The notes beneath the pieces were generated by a model that was given only the letters and a program-made list of their open reading frames with translations, had not been told where the DNA came from and searched no databases. A stretch of 64,000 nt of DNA from NCBI RefSeq assembly GCF_002775205.1, contig NC_036460.1, forward strand, positions 251,501 through 315,500, in the 5' to 3' direction. The first letter of the stretch is position 1; the number at the start of each line of letters is the position of its first letter. Below, one piece after another: positions 24,773 through 36,650 of the stretch. Made by a program: the position numbers and the translations under genes. The DNA is from Xiphophorus maculatus (Eukaryota; Chordata; Actinopteri; Cyprinodontiformes; Poeciliidae).

Positions 24773-24778
24773 AATAAA
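24773..24778 (+). terminator. Candidate poly(A) signal, receptor A
   Basis: An AATAAA hexamer about 860 bases after the receptor A stop would give a plausible 3' UTR with no competing gene in between. Confidence 0.5.
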
Positions 24779-24959
24779 GCATTAACTTGTGTTGAACTGT
24801 TTTGATTTGGCCCATTTCATGGGGGAACGGTGACGTCTGTTTTTAATTTCACTTTTTCTCTGCTGCCATCTGGTGGCCAAAATCTATAATAGCAGGATTT
24901 CTGCACAGGAGGCGGTCGGTGTGGAGGTAAAGTTTGGCTTTTATCCAGTTAGATGTGTA

Positions 24960-25022
24960 TAGATGATTAGCAGTAGCACATGCCTTGCATCAAGAAGGTC
25001 CCGGGTTCAAATCCCTGATATT
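24960..25022 (+). mobile_element. tRNA-like SINE fragment
   Basis: The words AGAAGGTCCCGGGTTCAAAT and GATTAGCAGTAGCACA resemble the B-box and A-box halves of a tRNA-derived SINE head. No full cloverleaf can be drawn, so this is not a tRNA gene. Confidence 0.4.
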
Positions 25023-25024
25023 TA

Positions 25025-26350
25025 TACACACAAACCTGTATGTAAGAAAAACAAATATTTTATGAGACCAAAATAGAGTTAAAAATCTGATTACTGGGAA
25101 CAAAACATTTAGGACTTACTTTGGGAACAAACTCACTTTAATCATCTAATTGAGTTAAATAAACAACGATAAGTTATGGTGCATGTTAATCTGAGGTTAA
25201 AGTTAAATAACTTGATAAGGATTTTTAGTTTTAAACTGTTACAAAACATCTGGTTGAAACCTTTCTTTAGGAAATCACTGAAAATAATCCTGAAAACAAA
25301 TGAGTAAATAAGACTAAACCATAATGTTGAGTTACTTTTAAAGAGTATAACTTCTAACTGTGCATCTTCATTTTATTGCAAGACTGTTTCACATTAAAAA
25401 TATTGCATTAGTAAATGAAAATCCTAAAAAAAGATTTGAGTTTTTACAGAGTGAAGGAAACTGGTGAACAAAGTTCTTTGAGTAAAATGGGCTTTTGGCA
25501 TTAAAAGTGTTTGTTGGTTTTAAATCCTCAGAAATGAATCTGGTACCAGAGGGAATGTTGTAGAACATGTTGGAGTTTAAAGAGATTTACATTTTTAAAG
25601 GCGTCATCTCCTATAAGTTAAGTTTATTTGTTTCCTGTTCCAAAGAGCTCGACTACGGAGAAGTTCAGGAAACCTGCAGACTCCATCTTCCTTCATGGTT
25701 CAAAAACATATTTTCACTCAGTTCAAAAGTTTTGTTTGAGAACTTTGAACGGATCCAGGCCTCAATATTTAGCATGCTAACGTATCGTTTAGCTGGCTAA
25801 TTATTTAGCGTAAAAATAAGTATTTATCTTGCTAACTAAACATTCAGCTTGGTAGCTAAATATTTAGCCTCTATTTCAATCTTTATCTTTCTAACTAAAC
25901 ATTTAGTTTGCCAACTAGATATTTAACTACCATGTAAACATTTAGCTGCTATTGTGAAGGTTTTCCCATCTGTCTGATCAATACATCTGATTATCAGCTT
26001 CTGACTGATACCGATACTCGACTTTCTGTACAATCACAACTTGAGGGTGATCATCGTCAAGACAAAGCAAACAGACGGAACCATCAGGAAACCACTTCCT
26101 GATGTTTTGGTCGCACCTTCTGTTATGAAGCCACAGACTCGACTGTCTCACCCTCCGCTTTTCACCTGCTTCAGCAGGATGAGCCATCTTCACATCTTCT
26201 TCTACTTTGACATTTTCTCCTGAAGTGGACTTGGAGAAGTAAAAGAGAGCAGAATTAACCCAGATTCTGGCCCGGTTTCTTCTTTAAAGAACACAAACAA
26301 GAATCTGGCACTTCAGATATGTGGGAACTTTTACGCTGACAAAAGAAAAA
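25025..26350. other. Intergenic DNA, partly TTAGCT-rich
   Basis: No exon was recognised. From about 25770 to 25950 the sequence is a degenerate TTAGCT/GCTAACTAAA low-complexity tract, which resumes at about 26570-26760 after a SINE. Confidence 0.5.
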
Positions 26351-26354
26351 TTGC

Positions 26355-26525
26355 ATTGTCATCATTTTTTAATTTTATTGGCTCTAGTGGCCTTTATTTG
26401 ATCATTAATTGACAGGAAAGTGGGTAATGAGAAGACATGCGGCAAAGGCCGCCAGACCGGGAATCGAACCTGCGACGGCCACATCGAGGACGAAGGTCTC
26501 TGCTCAACCCCGGCGCCACCACAGC
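26355..26525 (-). mobile_element. tRNA-derived SINE, minus strand
   Basis: Read on the minus strand, the order is GGTGGCGCCGGGGTTGAGCA (A-box side), GTCGCAGGTTCGATTCCCGG (B-box), CTTTGCCGCATGTCTTCT, CACTTTCCTGTC, then TCAAATAAAGGCCACTAGAG. This is the standard structure of a common fish SINE. Copies of the same family occur at 29125-29240 and 56505-56640. Confidence 0.75.
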
Positions 26526-27164
26526 ACAACCATCATCAGTTATTCATATCTAAATGTTACAGTTTTAAACTCATTTTAATTAGCGGGATATATATTTAGC
26601 CTCAAACTAAATCTTTAGCTTGCTACTAAATATGTACCAAGCTAAGTATTTAGTTTCATAGCTAAATTTAGTCAGCAAGGAAAATATTTAGAATTAAACT
26701 AAATCTTTAGCTTAACTTAGATAGGAGGCTAGCTGTTTAGCTTAAAACTCCAACATGAAAAGCAGGCTGAAGATGTGACTGAAGAAAGAAACCAGTTTAT
26801 TTCTAAATAGGCTAAATAAGCCAAATTATTGCTGGTAATCTGTGATCAGCTCCAGATGCTCCCTGTCCTGTAAAAACCCTGAATCTGTATTTATATGAAA
26901 CTGGACCAATAAAGCTGGTTCTGATCTTGTTGCTGATTCCTTGGCCTCCGGCCATCAACGCTGTTACCCGGTTAACTAATGTTCATCATGAGTGTCAGTC
27001 GTGTTTATTCAGTTTTGCATCCGATTTTCATAATTTGTTTTTAGATGTTTGTTAACCGGATCGGGTTTCCTCGGTGCTGCTCTCTTCAGGTTTGTTTTTT
27101 TCATCCTAACCAGTTAAGAGTCTGACACCAGCTCAGCACCATCATGGAAATGTCTGAAATGAGT

Positions 27165-27345
27165 GTTTGTTTCAGGAAGGTGTGGTTTGTGGTCACACTG
27201 ACGATTGCAGCAACATGCTGCGAATGGACAGGAAAGCAGATTCTCTGCAGCAACACAGAGAATTAAGTCAACGGGTCGGAGCCGAGCAGAACCAGGACTC
27301 CGGGTCTGAGAGCCAGAGAGACAACGGCAGGGGGGAAGGTCCAAT
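27165..27345 (+). repeat. Dispersed block also found at 50389-50590
   Basis: The block shares, in the same order, GTGGTCACACTGACGA, CTGCAGCAAC and GGGTCTGAGAGCCAGAGA with the block at 50389-50590. Each copy lies 2-3 kb upstream of a receptor coding region on the same strand. It could be a transposon piece or a duplicated 5' exon or promoter. Confidence 0.55.
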
Positions 27346-28358
27346 TCCAACCCTCTCACACGCAGCCAGAGGTGGGTGGCGCAACCCAAACACTGGATTC
27401 AAGTAAGAGTAGCACTCCATCATGTTTTCCTAAAACCCGGGTCCGTTAAGTTACTCAGGTAAGACTGGAGGTATATTTGGTAAAATACGTTTAACAAATA
27501 CTTGGTAAAAGTACCAAAAGAAGCAGACTTCAGTGAAGTCACCTTGATGACATTTTTAAAGTTATGTGTATATTCTAGTATTTTAAATACTAATAAATAA
27601 ATATCAGATTGGGGCATAAGAAAATTTTATTTACTGTATAAAACTTGGAAAACTTTTTATTTAATTTCCCTTTTGGGATTAATAAAGTATTTATGGATTG
27701 AATTGTTACTTCCGATGACTCTACGGTGTTTACTGTATGTTCAGTCGGCCTCATCATGGCTGGCAGGTAGAAAGTTAAAACAACAAAGCTGGTGTAAGGA
27801 CAGGAGGTCTCACTTCAACACAAACTGGAGGTGTCAGAGTTTGGTGCATGTTTCCTTTCCATTCAGTCAGATTACTCACAGTGTGTAAAGTATACAGGAA
27901 GTTTACTTCAAAACAACATTAATCATGTAAAAGTAAAAAGTATGTATGTTATAAATAAATGTATGTTTTCCTCCAAATAGTCACTCAATTAACAAGTGGT
28001 GAGATATTGTTCCCTCAAACTCAGAATGCTGGACAAAAACAAATAAAATGAAGGATGACTCCTAATTTCTGTACAAAGATGATATAACTACTCAGTCATG
28101 CAACACTGTTTGGGAGTGGGGGTCAGAGGTCAGGGGGATCTGTCCGTTCTGGGATTCTGATGGTTCTGAGACATGTATTTAAAATCAATTTGAAAGTTTG
28201 AAGCTTTCTGAAGCCCTGTCTCCAGGAAGTCATCAAAACATTCTCCTCTATTAACACGTTAACGTTTTTACCAGCGCTACTCTGAGCAGTAGCTCCTATG
28301 ACGAGCTCAGCAGGTCCACCAGGTGTTTGCTAATTGCTACTGGCTAGTCTGAAGGATC
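27346..28358. other. Intergenic DNA between receptors A and B
   Basis: The sequence is AT-rich with no exon or element that I could name. Confidence 0.4.
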
Positions 28359-28488
28359 TGAGGGGGGAGGAGCTGCTCCTTGAAGGCGGGGCTAGGGTCA
28401 TCCCAGTGTTATGCAGCTGAATGGTTGCCATGGAGATTAAAGGATTTCTCAAACATCCATGAAAGAATCAAAGCAAAACTCCAGGTTT
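28359..28488 (+). repeat. Interspersed repeat, copy 1
   Basis: The segment shares GGAGGAGCTGC, GAAGGCGGGGCTA, AGCTGAATGGTTGCCATGGA and AAAGGATTTCTCAAACAT with 42088-42210, in the same order. It is a dispersed repeat of unknown class. Confidence 0.7.
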
Positions 28489-29124
28489 GTATCTGATGAA
28501 AAACAAGATGGTGCCTCGCTAAGCAACAATGTATTTGTCTCTGTTCACGTTGGCTAGTTAAAGGTTTGGCCAGCCCTGGCCTGTGGTGATGTGCAGAGAG
28601 GAAACTGACGGAACGGCTCTTCCTCTAACATGGTAACAGAGACCTCAGTGCTTCCACCACACCTGGATTCAGGTGAGGGAGGCTGGTAACGGAGGTTACT
28701 CCAGGTGTCTCCGTCTCTGCCCACACTGACGTTAACATGGTCGAGGACAATCTGGGAATCATCAGACGGCATCTTCCAGTCTGATCAACTGGACCACGAC
28801 CAGAACAACAGTCTGGTTTTCTGGCCGGACACACAGAGCTGCACACAGAGGCAGATTTGCCTAACAAATGACTCATGCAAAAGTTGTCCCACTGTGCACA
28901 AAGATCACTTCTACTGAAGCAGCTGGGAAGATCACTACCGTGTTTTAACTGGCAACCAAAAACAGCATATGTGGCATTTCAGCACCATTAAGTGGAATTG
29001 GAGATTTGCATGCGATGCATAAAACCAGTTTGATGATCTGTTGTTTTCCCACTGACTGGTTTTGATATCTGACGTCAAACTGGCAGCTGATGACAGCAGT
29101 CACAAGCAACAGATAGAAATGGAC

Positions 29125-29240
29125 TTAAATGTTTTCATGTGGTGGTCGCAGGTTCGACTCCTGGCCTGGCGATCTTTCCCTTCTCTCGTTGCCCTCTTTC
29201 CTGTCGAACTACTTTCAAATAAAGGCCAATAGAAACAACA
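29125..29240 (+). mobile_element. tRNA-derived SINE, truncated, plus strand
   Basis: The order is GTCGCAGGTTCGACTCCTGG, CCTGGCGATCTTT, CTTTCCTGTC, then TCAAATAAAGGCCAATAGA. It matches the SINE at 26355-26525 but lacks most of the A-box side. It lies about 240 bases before the exon of receptor B. Confidence 0.7.
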
Positions 29241-29476
29241 AAACCTTTACAAAAAAACCTGAGTTAATTGAACAACTTCCTAACCTTTACTGCTATTATT
29301 GCCGAGGTTTTAGGCTCAGCAGATCCCGGGAACTTAACGATCAGGCAATCATTTAAAAATGTAACTCAGTTAATCTAAGCATACCAATTCTGTAAGAGGA
29401 CTTCAGTCTTGAATAAAAATTGCTTTGAAGTTTTATTAAACATATTTGCATCATGTGTTATTGATCTTTTCCAGGT

Positions 29477-30625
29477 ATGGACCTCTTTAACTGCTCCAAG
29501 CTCTCCACCAACAAAACCAGCAGTAGCACTGTCTTCACCAACCAGGTCCTCCCGTCGTTCTACATCGTCCTCTTCGTTGTGGGTGTGGTGCTAAATGGCA
29601 TGGCCGCCTGGATCTTCTTCAGAGTCCCAGCAGATTCTGCTCTGGTGGTCTACCTGAAGAACATGGTGGTGGCTGACCTGCTCATGCTGCTCTCCTTTCC
29701 CGTCAGGGTGGCGGTGAAAATGGGCTTCAACTGCTGCCACCTTTGGATTTTTAACTGCCAATTCAATGCCGTGCTCTTCTATATGTCCATGTATGTAGGA
29801 ATGCTCTTCATAGGCTACATCAGCCTTGAGCGCTATGTCAAGATTTTCCAACATGCATCTTCCTCCACAAGCACCTCCTCATTCAAGATGAAATGTAGTG
29901 GAGTGTCTGATCTAAATCTTATGCAGAATACCACCTTTGCACAGGTTCTGGCGGTCCTCACCTGGGGTCTTCTCTTCTTATACTCTGCACCCAACGCCAT
30001 GCTGGCAACCTGGCCAGCCAAAGACCATAACTTCACAAAATGCATGCAGCTGAAGACGCCACTTGGTGCCCAGTGGCACAGAGTATCCGTCCTTATTAAC
30101 ATGTCTCTATTCTCGGTAACACTACTTATCGTAGGCTTCTCCTACACCTTCATAGCTTACCAGGTCTACAAGACGTACCGCTGCATGCGGCGCGACAGCA
30201 GGGGCATCTACCGGAACTCCAACCGCAACATCTTCAGCATTCTGGCAGTTTTCTTTGTCTGCTTTGTGCCGTATCACGTCTGCCGCGTGCCTTACACCAT
30301 GAGTCAGATGTCATCATCAAGCTTCAGCGAAGATACCAGTATCCTGCTTCACCAGATCAAAGAGGGAACTCTATTCCTGTTGGTGACGAATGTCTGCCTA
30401 GACCCCCTGATCTACTTCCTAATGTGTCGAAACTTCAGAAAGTCGCTTATAAGAAAACTGTCCAGTAAAAAAAGGAGGAAGCCTCCGCCAACCAATCAGA
30501 GTCTGAGCAACATGCAGAGGGGGGGATGGAGGAATGGATGCAAAGCAGGAGGAGACACTGAAAGAGAAGACAAGGACAGAGTAGATCCTGGAAGAGGAGG
30601 CAATCAGAGCACAGCAGATCCTTGA
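29477..30625 (+). CDS. P2Y12-like class A GPCR, paralogue B
   Basis: This is a 382-residue receptor in one coding exon, with a CCAG acceptor two bases before the ATG as in paralogue A. Landmarks are Asn40, Asp67, Cys94/Cys189, ERY 118-120, Trp163, FVPYH with Pro265, Lys295-Glu296 and DPLIY 309-313. His267 and Arg270 complete the nucleotide-pocket signature of the P2Y12 group. Sequons at Asn5 and Asn12 mark the outside N-terminus. It shares with paralogue A the extended Ser-rich ICL2 (44 residues from Arg3.50 to Trp4.50, against 27 in P2RY14) and long stretches of TM1-TM2. After SLSN, where paralogue A stops, this protein continues for about 36 hydrophilic residues, so the PDZ-like end is lost. 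The two genes are clearly a tandem duplicate pair. Gi coupling and nucleotide-type ligands are inferred from the family only. Confidence 0.9.
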   Translation: MDLFNCSKLSTNKTSSSTVFTNQVLPSFYIVLFVVGVVLNGMAAWIFFRVPADSALVVYLKNMVVADLLMLLSFPVRVAVKMGFNCCHLWIFNCQFNAVLFYMSMYVGMLFIGYISLERYVKIFQHASSSTSTSSFKMKCSGVSDLNLMQNTTFAQVLAVLTWGLLFLYSAPNAMLATWPAKDHNFTKCMQLKTPLGAQWHRVSVLINMSLFSVTLLIVGFSYTFIAYQVYKTYRCMRRDSRGIYRNSNRNIFSILAVFFVCFVPYHVCRVPYTMSQMSSSSFSEDTSILLHQIKEGTLFLLVTNVCLDPLIYFLMCRNFRKSLIRKLSSKKRRKPPPTNQSLSNMQRGGWRNGCKAGGDTEREDKDRVDPGRGGNQSTADP

Positions 30626-30994
30626 TGCCCAAAAAGAGTCTGGGCAACATCTTGGCCAACAGGAGACAGAAGGATGAACATTTTTGTGCACCAATGGAGA
30701 AAGAAACTGGCGAGGAATCTTCAAATCGAGAACATTTGTGAGGCCAAAGTTGTGGTCCAAAAAACATTATGGATGGTAGGAACCTCTATTTAGGGGAAAG
30801 TTGGTGCTCTCCGTGTCCTTAAAAGATTCTCTTGTTGCACTGAGACAAGAAAATACCAACCAAATCAGGACACAGAGAGACTTTGTGTAAGTGGTGACTC
30901 TGAAGATATTAGTCACCATAAAGGTTTCACACAATGAGTTTTTGTTGTCTTTGTCGTGACTATATGAGTTCTGTATGTGAAATAATAAGCTGGT

Positions 30995-31000
30995 AATAAA
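30995..31000 (+). terminator. Candidate poly(A) signal, receptor B
   Basis: An AATAAA hexamer lies 370 bases after the receptor B stop. Confidence 0.5.
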
Positions 31001-31004
31001 AAAC

Positions 31005-32790
31005 TGCCTAACTTCAGAGCCTTCTTTCTGTCTTGTTTGGCTTTAAGTTTGTTGAGATGATCAGAAAAAGCACCAAACGGCTCTTGGAGGCCTGAAAAGT
31101 TTATGACATGCAGGAGATCCAGATCAGAAGATTCTCTGAGGAAAGGAGGAGGATCATCCTCAGAGGTTTCATGTCAGGATTTGAAGTAGCAGAAAACTAA
31201 AAAGTGGATATTTTGTCATCTGGTTGTTGGAGACACTGCAGATCCTCCTTGATGGAGAACCTGGTGAAGGTGATGTTTTGTGTCTTTACCTCAACCTGCA
31301 GGTTTCCTCCAGCAGGTGGAAACTTGATGTTCTGCACTCTAGCAAGACATCAAGAAGTCTTTGGAAAAGAAACAGCATCACAGAGGTTCAAGTTTCAGTG
31401 GATCTAAACTTTAAATGACTGCTGACTGTATATTTTCTTTAAGGCTTTTTCTGACTTATAAAGGTCAACATTTCTCTGTTTTAGCTGCAGATTCTCTGGT
31501 TTTTCCTGTTTTGAACAGTAGCACAAAGAAATAGGCCTCATTTTTATATCATACATGTATTTATATCCCATTAAAACAGGAAGTTATGGATAGCTTATTA
31601 AAAACTCCTGGAAAAGTAAAGTATTTACAAAAAATATCACTTGTATTTATCTAACAAAAATATTGGGGGTGCCAGTAATTGTGCAAACAGTGATTTTATC
31701 AGGATTATTTTGTTGAATTAAAGTCCAGAATGGCTGCATTGACGCACGAACCTCTAATTTTTAATGTCTTTGCTGCCATCTAGTGTTTAAAGTGTGTAAC
31801 AACATAAACCTGCATGCAGAAACGATTCTACCCTGAAGTTTTCCTTCCCCATGAATTGACATCTTCATTAGTCTGTATGAGACAAACAGCTTTATTGTTG
31901 GGATATTGTTGTTCATATGCATTTTACTGGTTTTGTGTAATAAAATCTTACAAATCAACTTCTAAACAAACAATAATAAAATAAACACAGACATTCTAAC
32001 TGTTAGCCAGAACTATTATTATTATTATTATTATATTTGTCACTGTCTTGTTTTTATCTTTAACTTTTTTCCTCATTTAGCCACACAGTGGTGCAGTAAT
32101 GTTCATAACCACCAGAGGGCAGCACAGACTGGTACATTTTCCCGTTTTTTCTCCTTTTTAAAAATCTTTGAATATCAGGTGAGAATCCAACAGATTCCAT
32201 TTATTTCTGCTTAAATAATCAATCCGATAGAATCACTTAATGTCCTTGACAGGAAGTCAGTTTTGCTCCCAATAACTGCAACATAAAACACACAGGATCT
32301 ATTCTGATGAGAACCAAGAGCAGTGAAGTTGTTGGGGATAAAAATCTTCCCTGTATTAAACCGGTTTCAAACACATTTACTGTTTCATAAGATTCATTGG
32401 CTCTGATTCATTTTAAAGTTATTTTAATTTTTACCAGAAATGAAGTAAAAATCACGTTAAGTTTTGTTCTGTTTGTTAAGTTTAGATTGTAATGAAAATG
32501 AATCTCAGAGAATAAAGTCGGGGCGGTCCGGTTTGGTTCATTCAGCTGGTTGGACTCCTGGTCTGAACCAGAACTGTTGACTTTCCCAGCAGGAGCCAAA
32601 CAGCTGCTCCTCTTCCTGCTGCGGTTTGTCTAATCTTGATGTTTTTCTCTCTTCAGGGAGAATCCCTGCAGACTTCCTGGTAGCAGGAATGCTGCCTCAC
32701 AACCGGCTCCTCAGATCGGACCGATAAGGAAAGAAAATAAACCTCAACCGGTTTTCTGAGAAACAATCTGTTAAAAATGTTAGGAGGGAG
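31005..32790. other. Intergenic DNA downstream of receptor B
   Basis: No gene was recognised. CTCF-like cores occur at 31773-31785 (imperfect) and 32109-32122, and a short ATT run lies near 32010-32035. Confidence 0.4.
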
Positions 32791-32799
32791 CTACTTTAA

Positions 32800-32880
32800 G
32801 CTAAACTGGTGGCACTGCTGGGTTGTGGGTTCAAATCCCAGCCTCTTTCTGCATGGAGTCTGCATGTGACTGTTGGTTGC
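32800..32880 (+). mobile_element. tRNA-related SINE-type repeat, fragment
   Basis: GGTGGCACTG, GTGGGTTCAAATCCCAGCC and TCTTTCTGCATGGAGT follow the order of the same fish repeat family seen on the opposite strand at 16055-16290. The B-box is intact but the rest is truncated. Confidence 0.55.
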
Positions 32881-33621
32881 TTTGGTAACTGCCGGCCACC
32901 TCCATCCCCCTGCTGCCCTCTAGTGGCTCCTCCAGTTTTAGACCCATTTTTAATAACGTAAAGCATCTTCACATAACCTCTAATGCCTGGACCCCTGCAG
33001 GGTCATTAGAACCTCAGACAGAACCGCAGGGTTCCCACAGTCCGGTCAGCAGTTTGGGTCCAGGTAGAGAGAAAACGGCGGTAGAATATCCGGGTGTATT
33101 AAAACATCAGATTGTGTATTTGATCAACTTTTTGGCTGCCAACTTAAAGTTTCTGAGTAAAATGGGTCAAAGTGTGACCTGAAGCAACACAGAACCAGAA
33201 TTTGAATCAACCGGCCCAAAGGTGGCTTCAGGATCGGGTCCAGTTCACATCAGGCCTCAGATTTAACCAGAACACCCAGAAGTCATGGCGACTCCAGGCT
33301 TTTCCTCTCAGGACGTCCAGAGGATTCATCAGAGAACCAGTGCATCGAGTTCAGTTTATTAGTAAAGTTAGCAAGTAGCGACAGTGGAGAGGAAAAACTC
33401 CCCTTTAACAGGAAGAAACCTCCAGCAGAACCAGAACCGGGCTCAGATGAGCCATTAGTTTGTTTTTAACAGTCAAGTCTGGAGTAACAGACGTCTGAAT
33501 GTTTTGATCATTTTAAAAATGTTCAATATTTCACTCTGTTTCTGATTTAAGGTGAGTTCACTGACTTCTGTGATGGCCACCAAATGGGTTACATTCAATC
33601 TTCTGTTCGTTCTGCCACTAG

Positions 33622-33945
33622 TCGTGTTTCCATCAACATTTTTTATGGAAAAATTAGAAATAGTTTCCTAGTTTCACAAAAAAGTTTTTACCCTTGCTTA
33701 AGGCAGTTCTTGGCTTTTCCAGGAAAAAAAATTTAAAAAGATGGAAAGACATTATAGATCTGTGCCTTACCAGAGGCATGTGTGGTCCATGCTAGTTAGC
33801 GATACTTCCTGTTTATTATGCGTAGCGTCAACGTCTGCTTTGTCTGGCTGACTCGCTTCACACTAGTAGATGGAAATACGCTTAATTCCAATTTTCTTTC
33901 TTTTTTGAGAGTTTGCTAAAATTTCACATAACTTGATGGAAGCAT
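33622..33945. mobile_element. MITE-like element, copy 1
   Basis: It begins with GTGTTTCCATCAAC and ends with CTTGATGGAAGC, which are imperfect inverted ends. The internal segment with TGTGTGGTCCATG, TACTTCCTGTTTATTA and GCGTAGCGTC is shared with 48291-48767. It is non-autonomous, with no transposase frame. Confidence 0.6.
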
Positions 33946-33984
33946 AGCTGCTGTCAGCCAGCAGATCAGTAGAGGAGATGGATA

Positions 33985-34200
33985 GTGATGGATACCTGGT
34001 ACCGAGTTAGAATCGCTCCAAACAGCAGCAGGAAGTGAAAACAATGGGGGACGAGTACGGAGCCCAGTGGGACTCCACCTGAAGGACGAACACTAAACCA
34101 ACCCTGACTGAGAGATTTGATCTGCTGATGGTTCTGGATAGAAATGATGGGAACACTTTATTTGAGGAGTCTTTATGCATGTTTGACTCCTGAAGTGTCA
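33985..34200 (-). mobile_element. LINE reverse-transcriptase relic
   Basis: The minus strand contains GGVPLGSVLVPHCF after SVRVGL. This corresponds to the RT motif GVPQGSVLGPLLF and the residues before it. Stops and frameshifts follow. Confidence 0.5.
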
Positions 34201-34483
34201 TCCAGTCTTATGCAGACCTTCTAATAAAGCCGTTTGTCTGCTCTGGAAACCCCAGAGAACCAGACGCCTCCAGCTGCAGCTCTGCTTGTTTATCTGCAGT
34301 TTCCCTGATAAACAGCGTTTCCTTCAGCAGAGCAACACAAGCTTCATTATGAGCTGCTTCCTCCTGCAAACGGGTTTTCTCTGGAAAACAGCTGACCAGG
34401 AAAACTGAAAACTGAGTTTTTTTGGTTTGCAAATGAGCAGCACTGCAGACAGGTTTCCGTTTTTCTCTTCCTCCTCCCCCCAG

Positions 34484-34579
34484 CACAGCGAGGAGGGAAA
34501 CGCTGCGATCGCAGCGCAGCTCACAGAGGGAGGAAGTCAGAGCAGTACTCTGCAGGTTCAGGCTGGCAGACGCACACAG
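34484..34579 (+). other. Exon-like segment of unknown use
   Basis: A strong pyrimidine tract and CCCCCCAG acceptor, 96 bases fully open in one frame (32 residues, beginning HSEEGNAAIAAQL), and a GTGAGT donor give the look of a phase 0-0 exon. No family match is known to me. It may be a 5' exon of the third receptor at 40949, a lone exon of an unknown transcript, or chance. Confidence 0.25.
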
Positions 34580-34599
34580 GTGAGTCCAGCAGGTAAATC

Positions 34600-36280
34600 T
34601 GATCATTTCCAGCTTTAACTCTGCTGCTGATTTGGCTCTGGAGGGTTGGAGGTCATCAGGTGATTCGCTCAGTAACAAGACTTGGAGTCGGATTGATTAA
34701 CTTCACGTTTAGATCTGCTTCAGATCGATCATGTCCACCAGAGAGGACTTCCGTTTATCGAATCGTTGGTAAAGCTGCAGCGGTTTCACACCTGGAAGCA
34801 GGCTGGGAAGCAGCTGCTTCCTTCGGTTCACTTTTTCTCTCTGATGTGGTTCAGCGGTTTCTGCAACAGCTTCTTGGTGTGGAGAAAAGAAATCTGCAGA
34901 TTGGCTGTAAATAACCCCAGAACGCGTTTCCCAGAGGCGCAGGTGAAGGATCTCAGGTGTTCTGCCTCCCAGAGGGATAAATATCCATCAGACAGACAGA
35001 ATATTAGAGGTTTTAGGTATTTATAGGTTGATATTTTGATGGGTCTACCTTCAAAGCAGACGATAGAGAAGTGGGAGCAGCTTTCTACCTGGATCACGAG
35101 GTTCTGTTCTGCTTTCTAAACTCTCGCTTTTCCATTTTCTCTACACGTTTTAAAGCTGATCTGTGTTTTAGGTTTAGGACTGATTCCTGACTGTCCAGTC
35201 CACCATACATTTATAGAAAAGATTATTCTGTTTGATATTGAATCTGATTTTAACCGTTCCTGTTTTGGATTTGTTTGGGCCACGATAATTATTTCAGGAT
35301 TTAAATCTTTCTGTTAAAAAAAGATTTAATCAGATTCTCTAAAATAAAAAACTTCCATCTCATTTTTCTGCCATTTGCCGAACAGAAATAATTTAATGCT
35401 TACAGACCTGAAGCAGGAAAACTTCAGTCTGATTTAATGTCAATGAGAAAAAAAGTTTGGATCTTTTAAAGTTTCCTGTAAACTTCTGTAGTATAAATAA
35501 CATAATAAATAATCCATTTAAGGTCTGATGTTTTACAGTTTAGGTTAGAGATCCTTACATTCATCAAATCTGTGACTTTTATTCAGCAGAAATTAAACAT
35601 GATAAGTTAAATTTAAATATTCCTGATTTCTGCTGAAACTAATTTAAATCTGTAGTCCCAAACATTTCAGACACCAAACCTGCAGCTACTAAACCAATAA
35701 ATCAGACGCAGATGCTCCTACATGTCCATAAAAACCAGAAATCCTCCCACAGATTATGGATCAATACGAGTAATCAAACGTGTTCAGGGATCGGATTTGT
35801 GCAGCAAAGTTATTCATAAAACCCATTTCAGCAACAGGATGTAAAAAGAAAATAAAACAACATTACAGAAAAGGAAAGAGTTGAAAAGTTTGAACCCAAA
35901 CTAAAATTTATGATGTTCCAGTTGTTAATAATCTCTAAGTTTAAAGAAACTCTGTGTTTTGGTAGATTAGCATCAAAACTGACACTAGTCCTCTCAAGGC
36001 CGACTTTGGAACCTTCTTTAAGTGGCTCTGAAGGTTCGGGTCAGAGGTCAGCCTGATCTCTGGTTTCCAGCTGGAAGAACTGAAGCTCTAGATCTACAAC
36101 TCTAGATCGTCCCTCTTTAGTTGAAGCTTCAGTTTCTGTTCAGCTGGCAGGTTTGGCTCAGTGATCTGTTCTCGCTGTCTGATCACGTTTTGACGTCACT
36201 TTCCTGTAATTCTGGAAAAGCGACGCCTTGAAATCCAGACTGAACTTTAGAAGCAGCTCTGAATGAAATCCATTTATTCT
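34600..36280. other. Intergenic DNA without a recognised gene
   Basis: Nothing with coding or element character was recognised on either strand. Confidence 0.4.
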
Positions 36281-36289
36281 GCGGCGTTT

Positions 36290-36650
36290 CTGCCTGGTGT
36301 TAATATCGTTGCATCATCTGCAGCCAGATCACAGTAATGATGCCGAGGAGAACAGGACGGGTTCGAGCGAGGAGCCCTGAGGGACTCCACGGCGTTCTGC
36401 ACATTTAGTGTTACTGACACCATGTTAGTCAGTTTGTTAGTTTTTACATCGCATGAATCCCTCCACTTCCAGTGAGACATAAAAATGACTCAATTTGACT
36501 AATAAAATCATGCGGTCAACGGCATCAAAGCCTATTTTCATGTCAACACAGGAGCTCCTACTCATTTCTCTGAAGTTTATTTTGTTTTGTTGATCTGCTG
36601 TGATAATTAACTGATCAAAGCAGGAACTGAAACCATCTTTGTTCACACAG
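36290..36650 (-). mobile_element. LINE reverse-transcriptase relic (palm domain)
   Basis: The minus strand encodes IGFDAVDRMILLVKLSHF, equivalent to RT motif A (KAFDTVDHEILLEKLSH). Further along come GVPQGSSLEPVLFS in a second frame and AADDATIL, equivalent to the YADD catalytic box. Frameshifts and deletions make it inactive. Confidence 0.65.

Noticed and set aside
26355-29240. Possible tRNA genes
   Set aside because: B-box-like sequences are present but no complete cloverleaf or acceptor stem forms. The flanking sequence matches SINE bodies.
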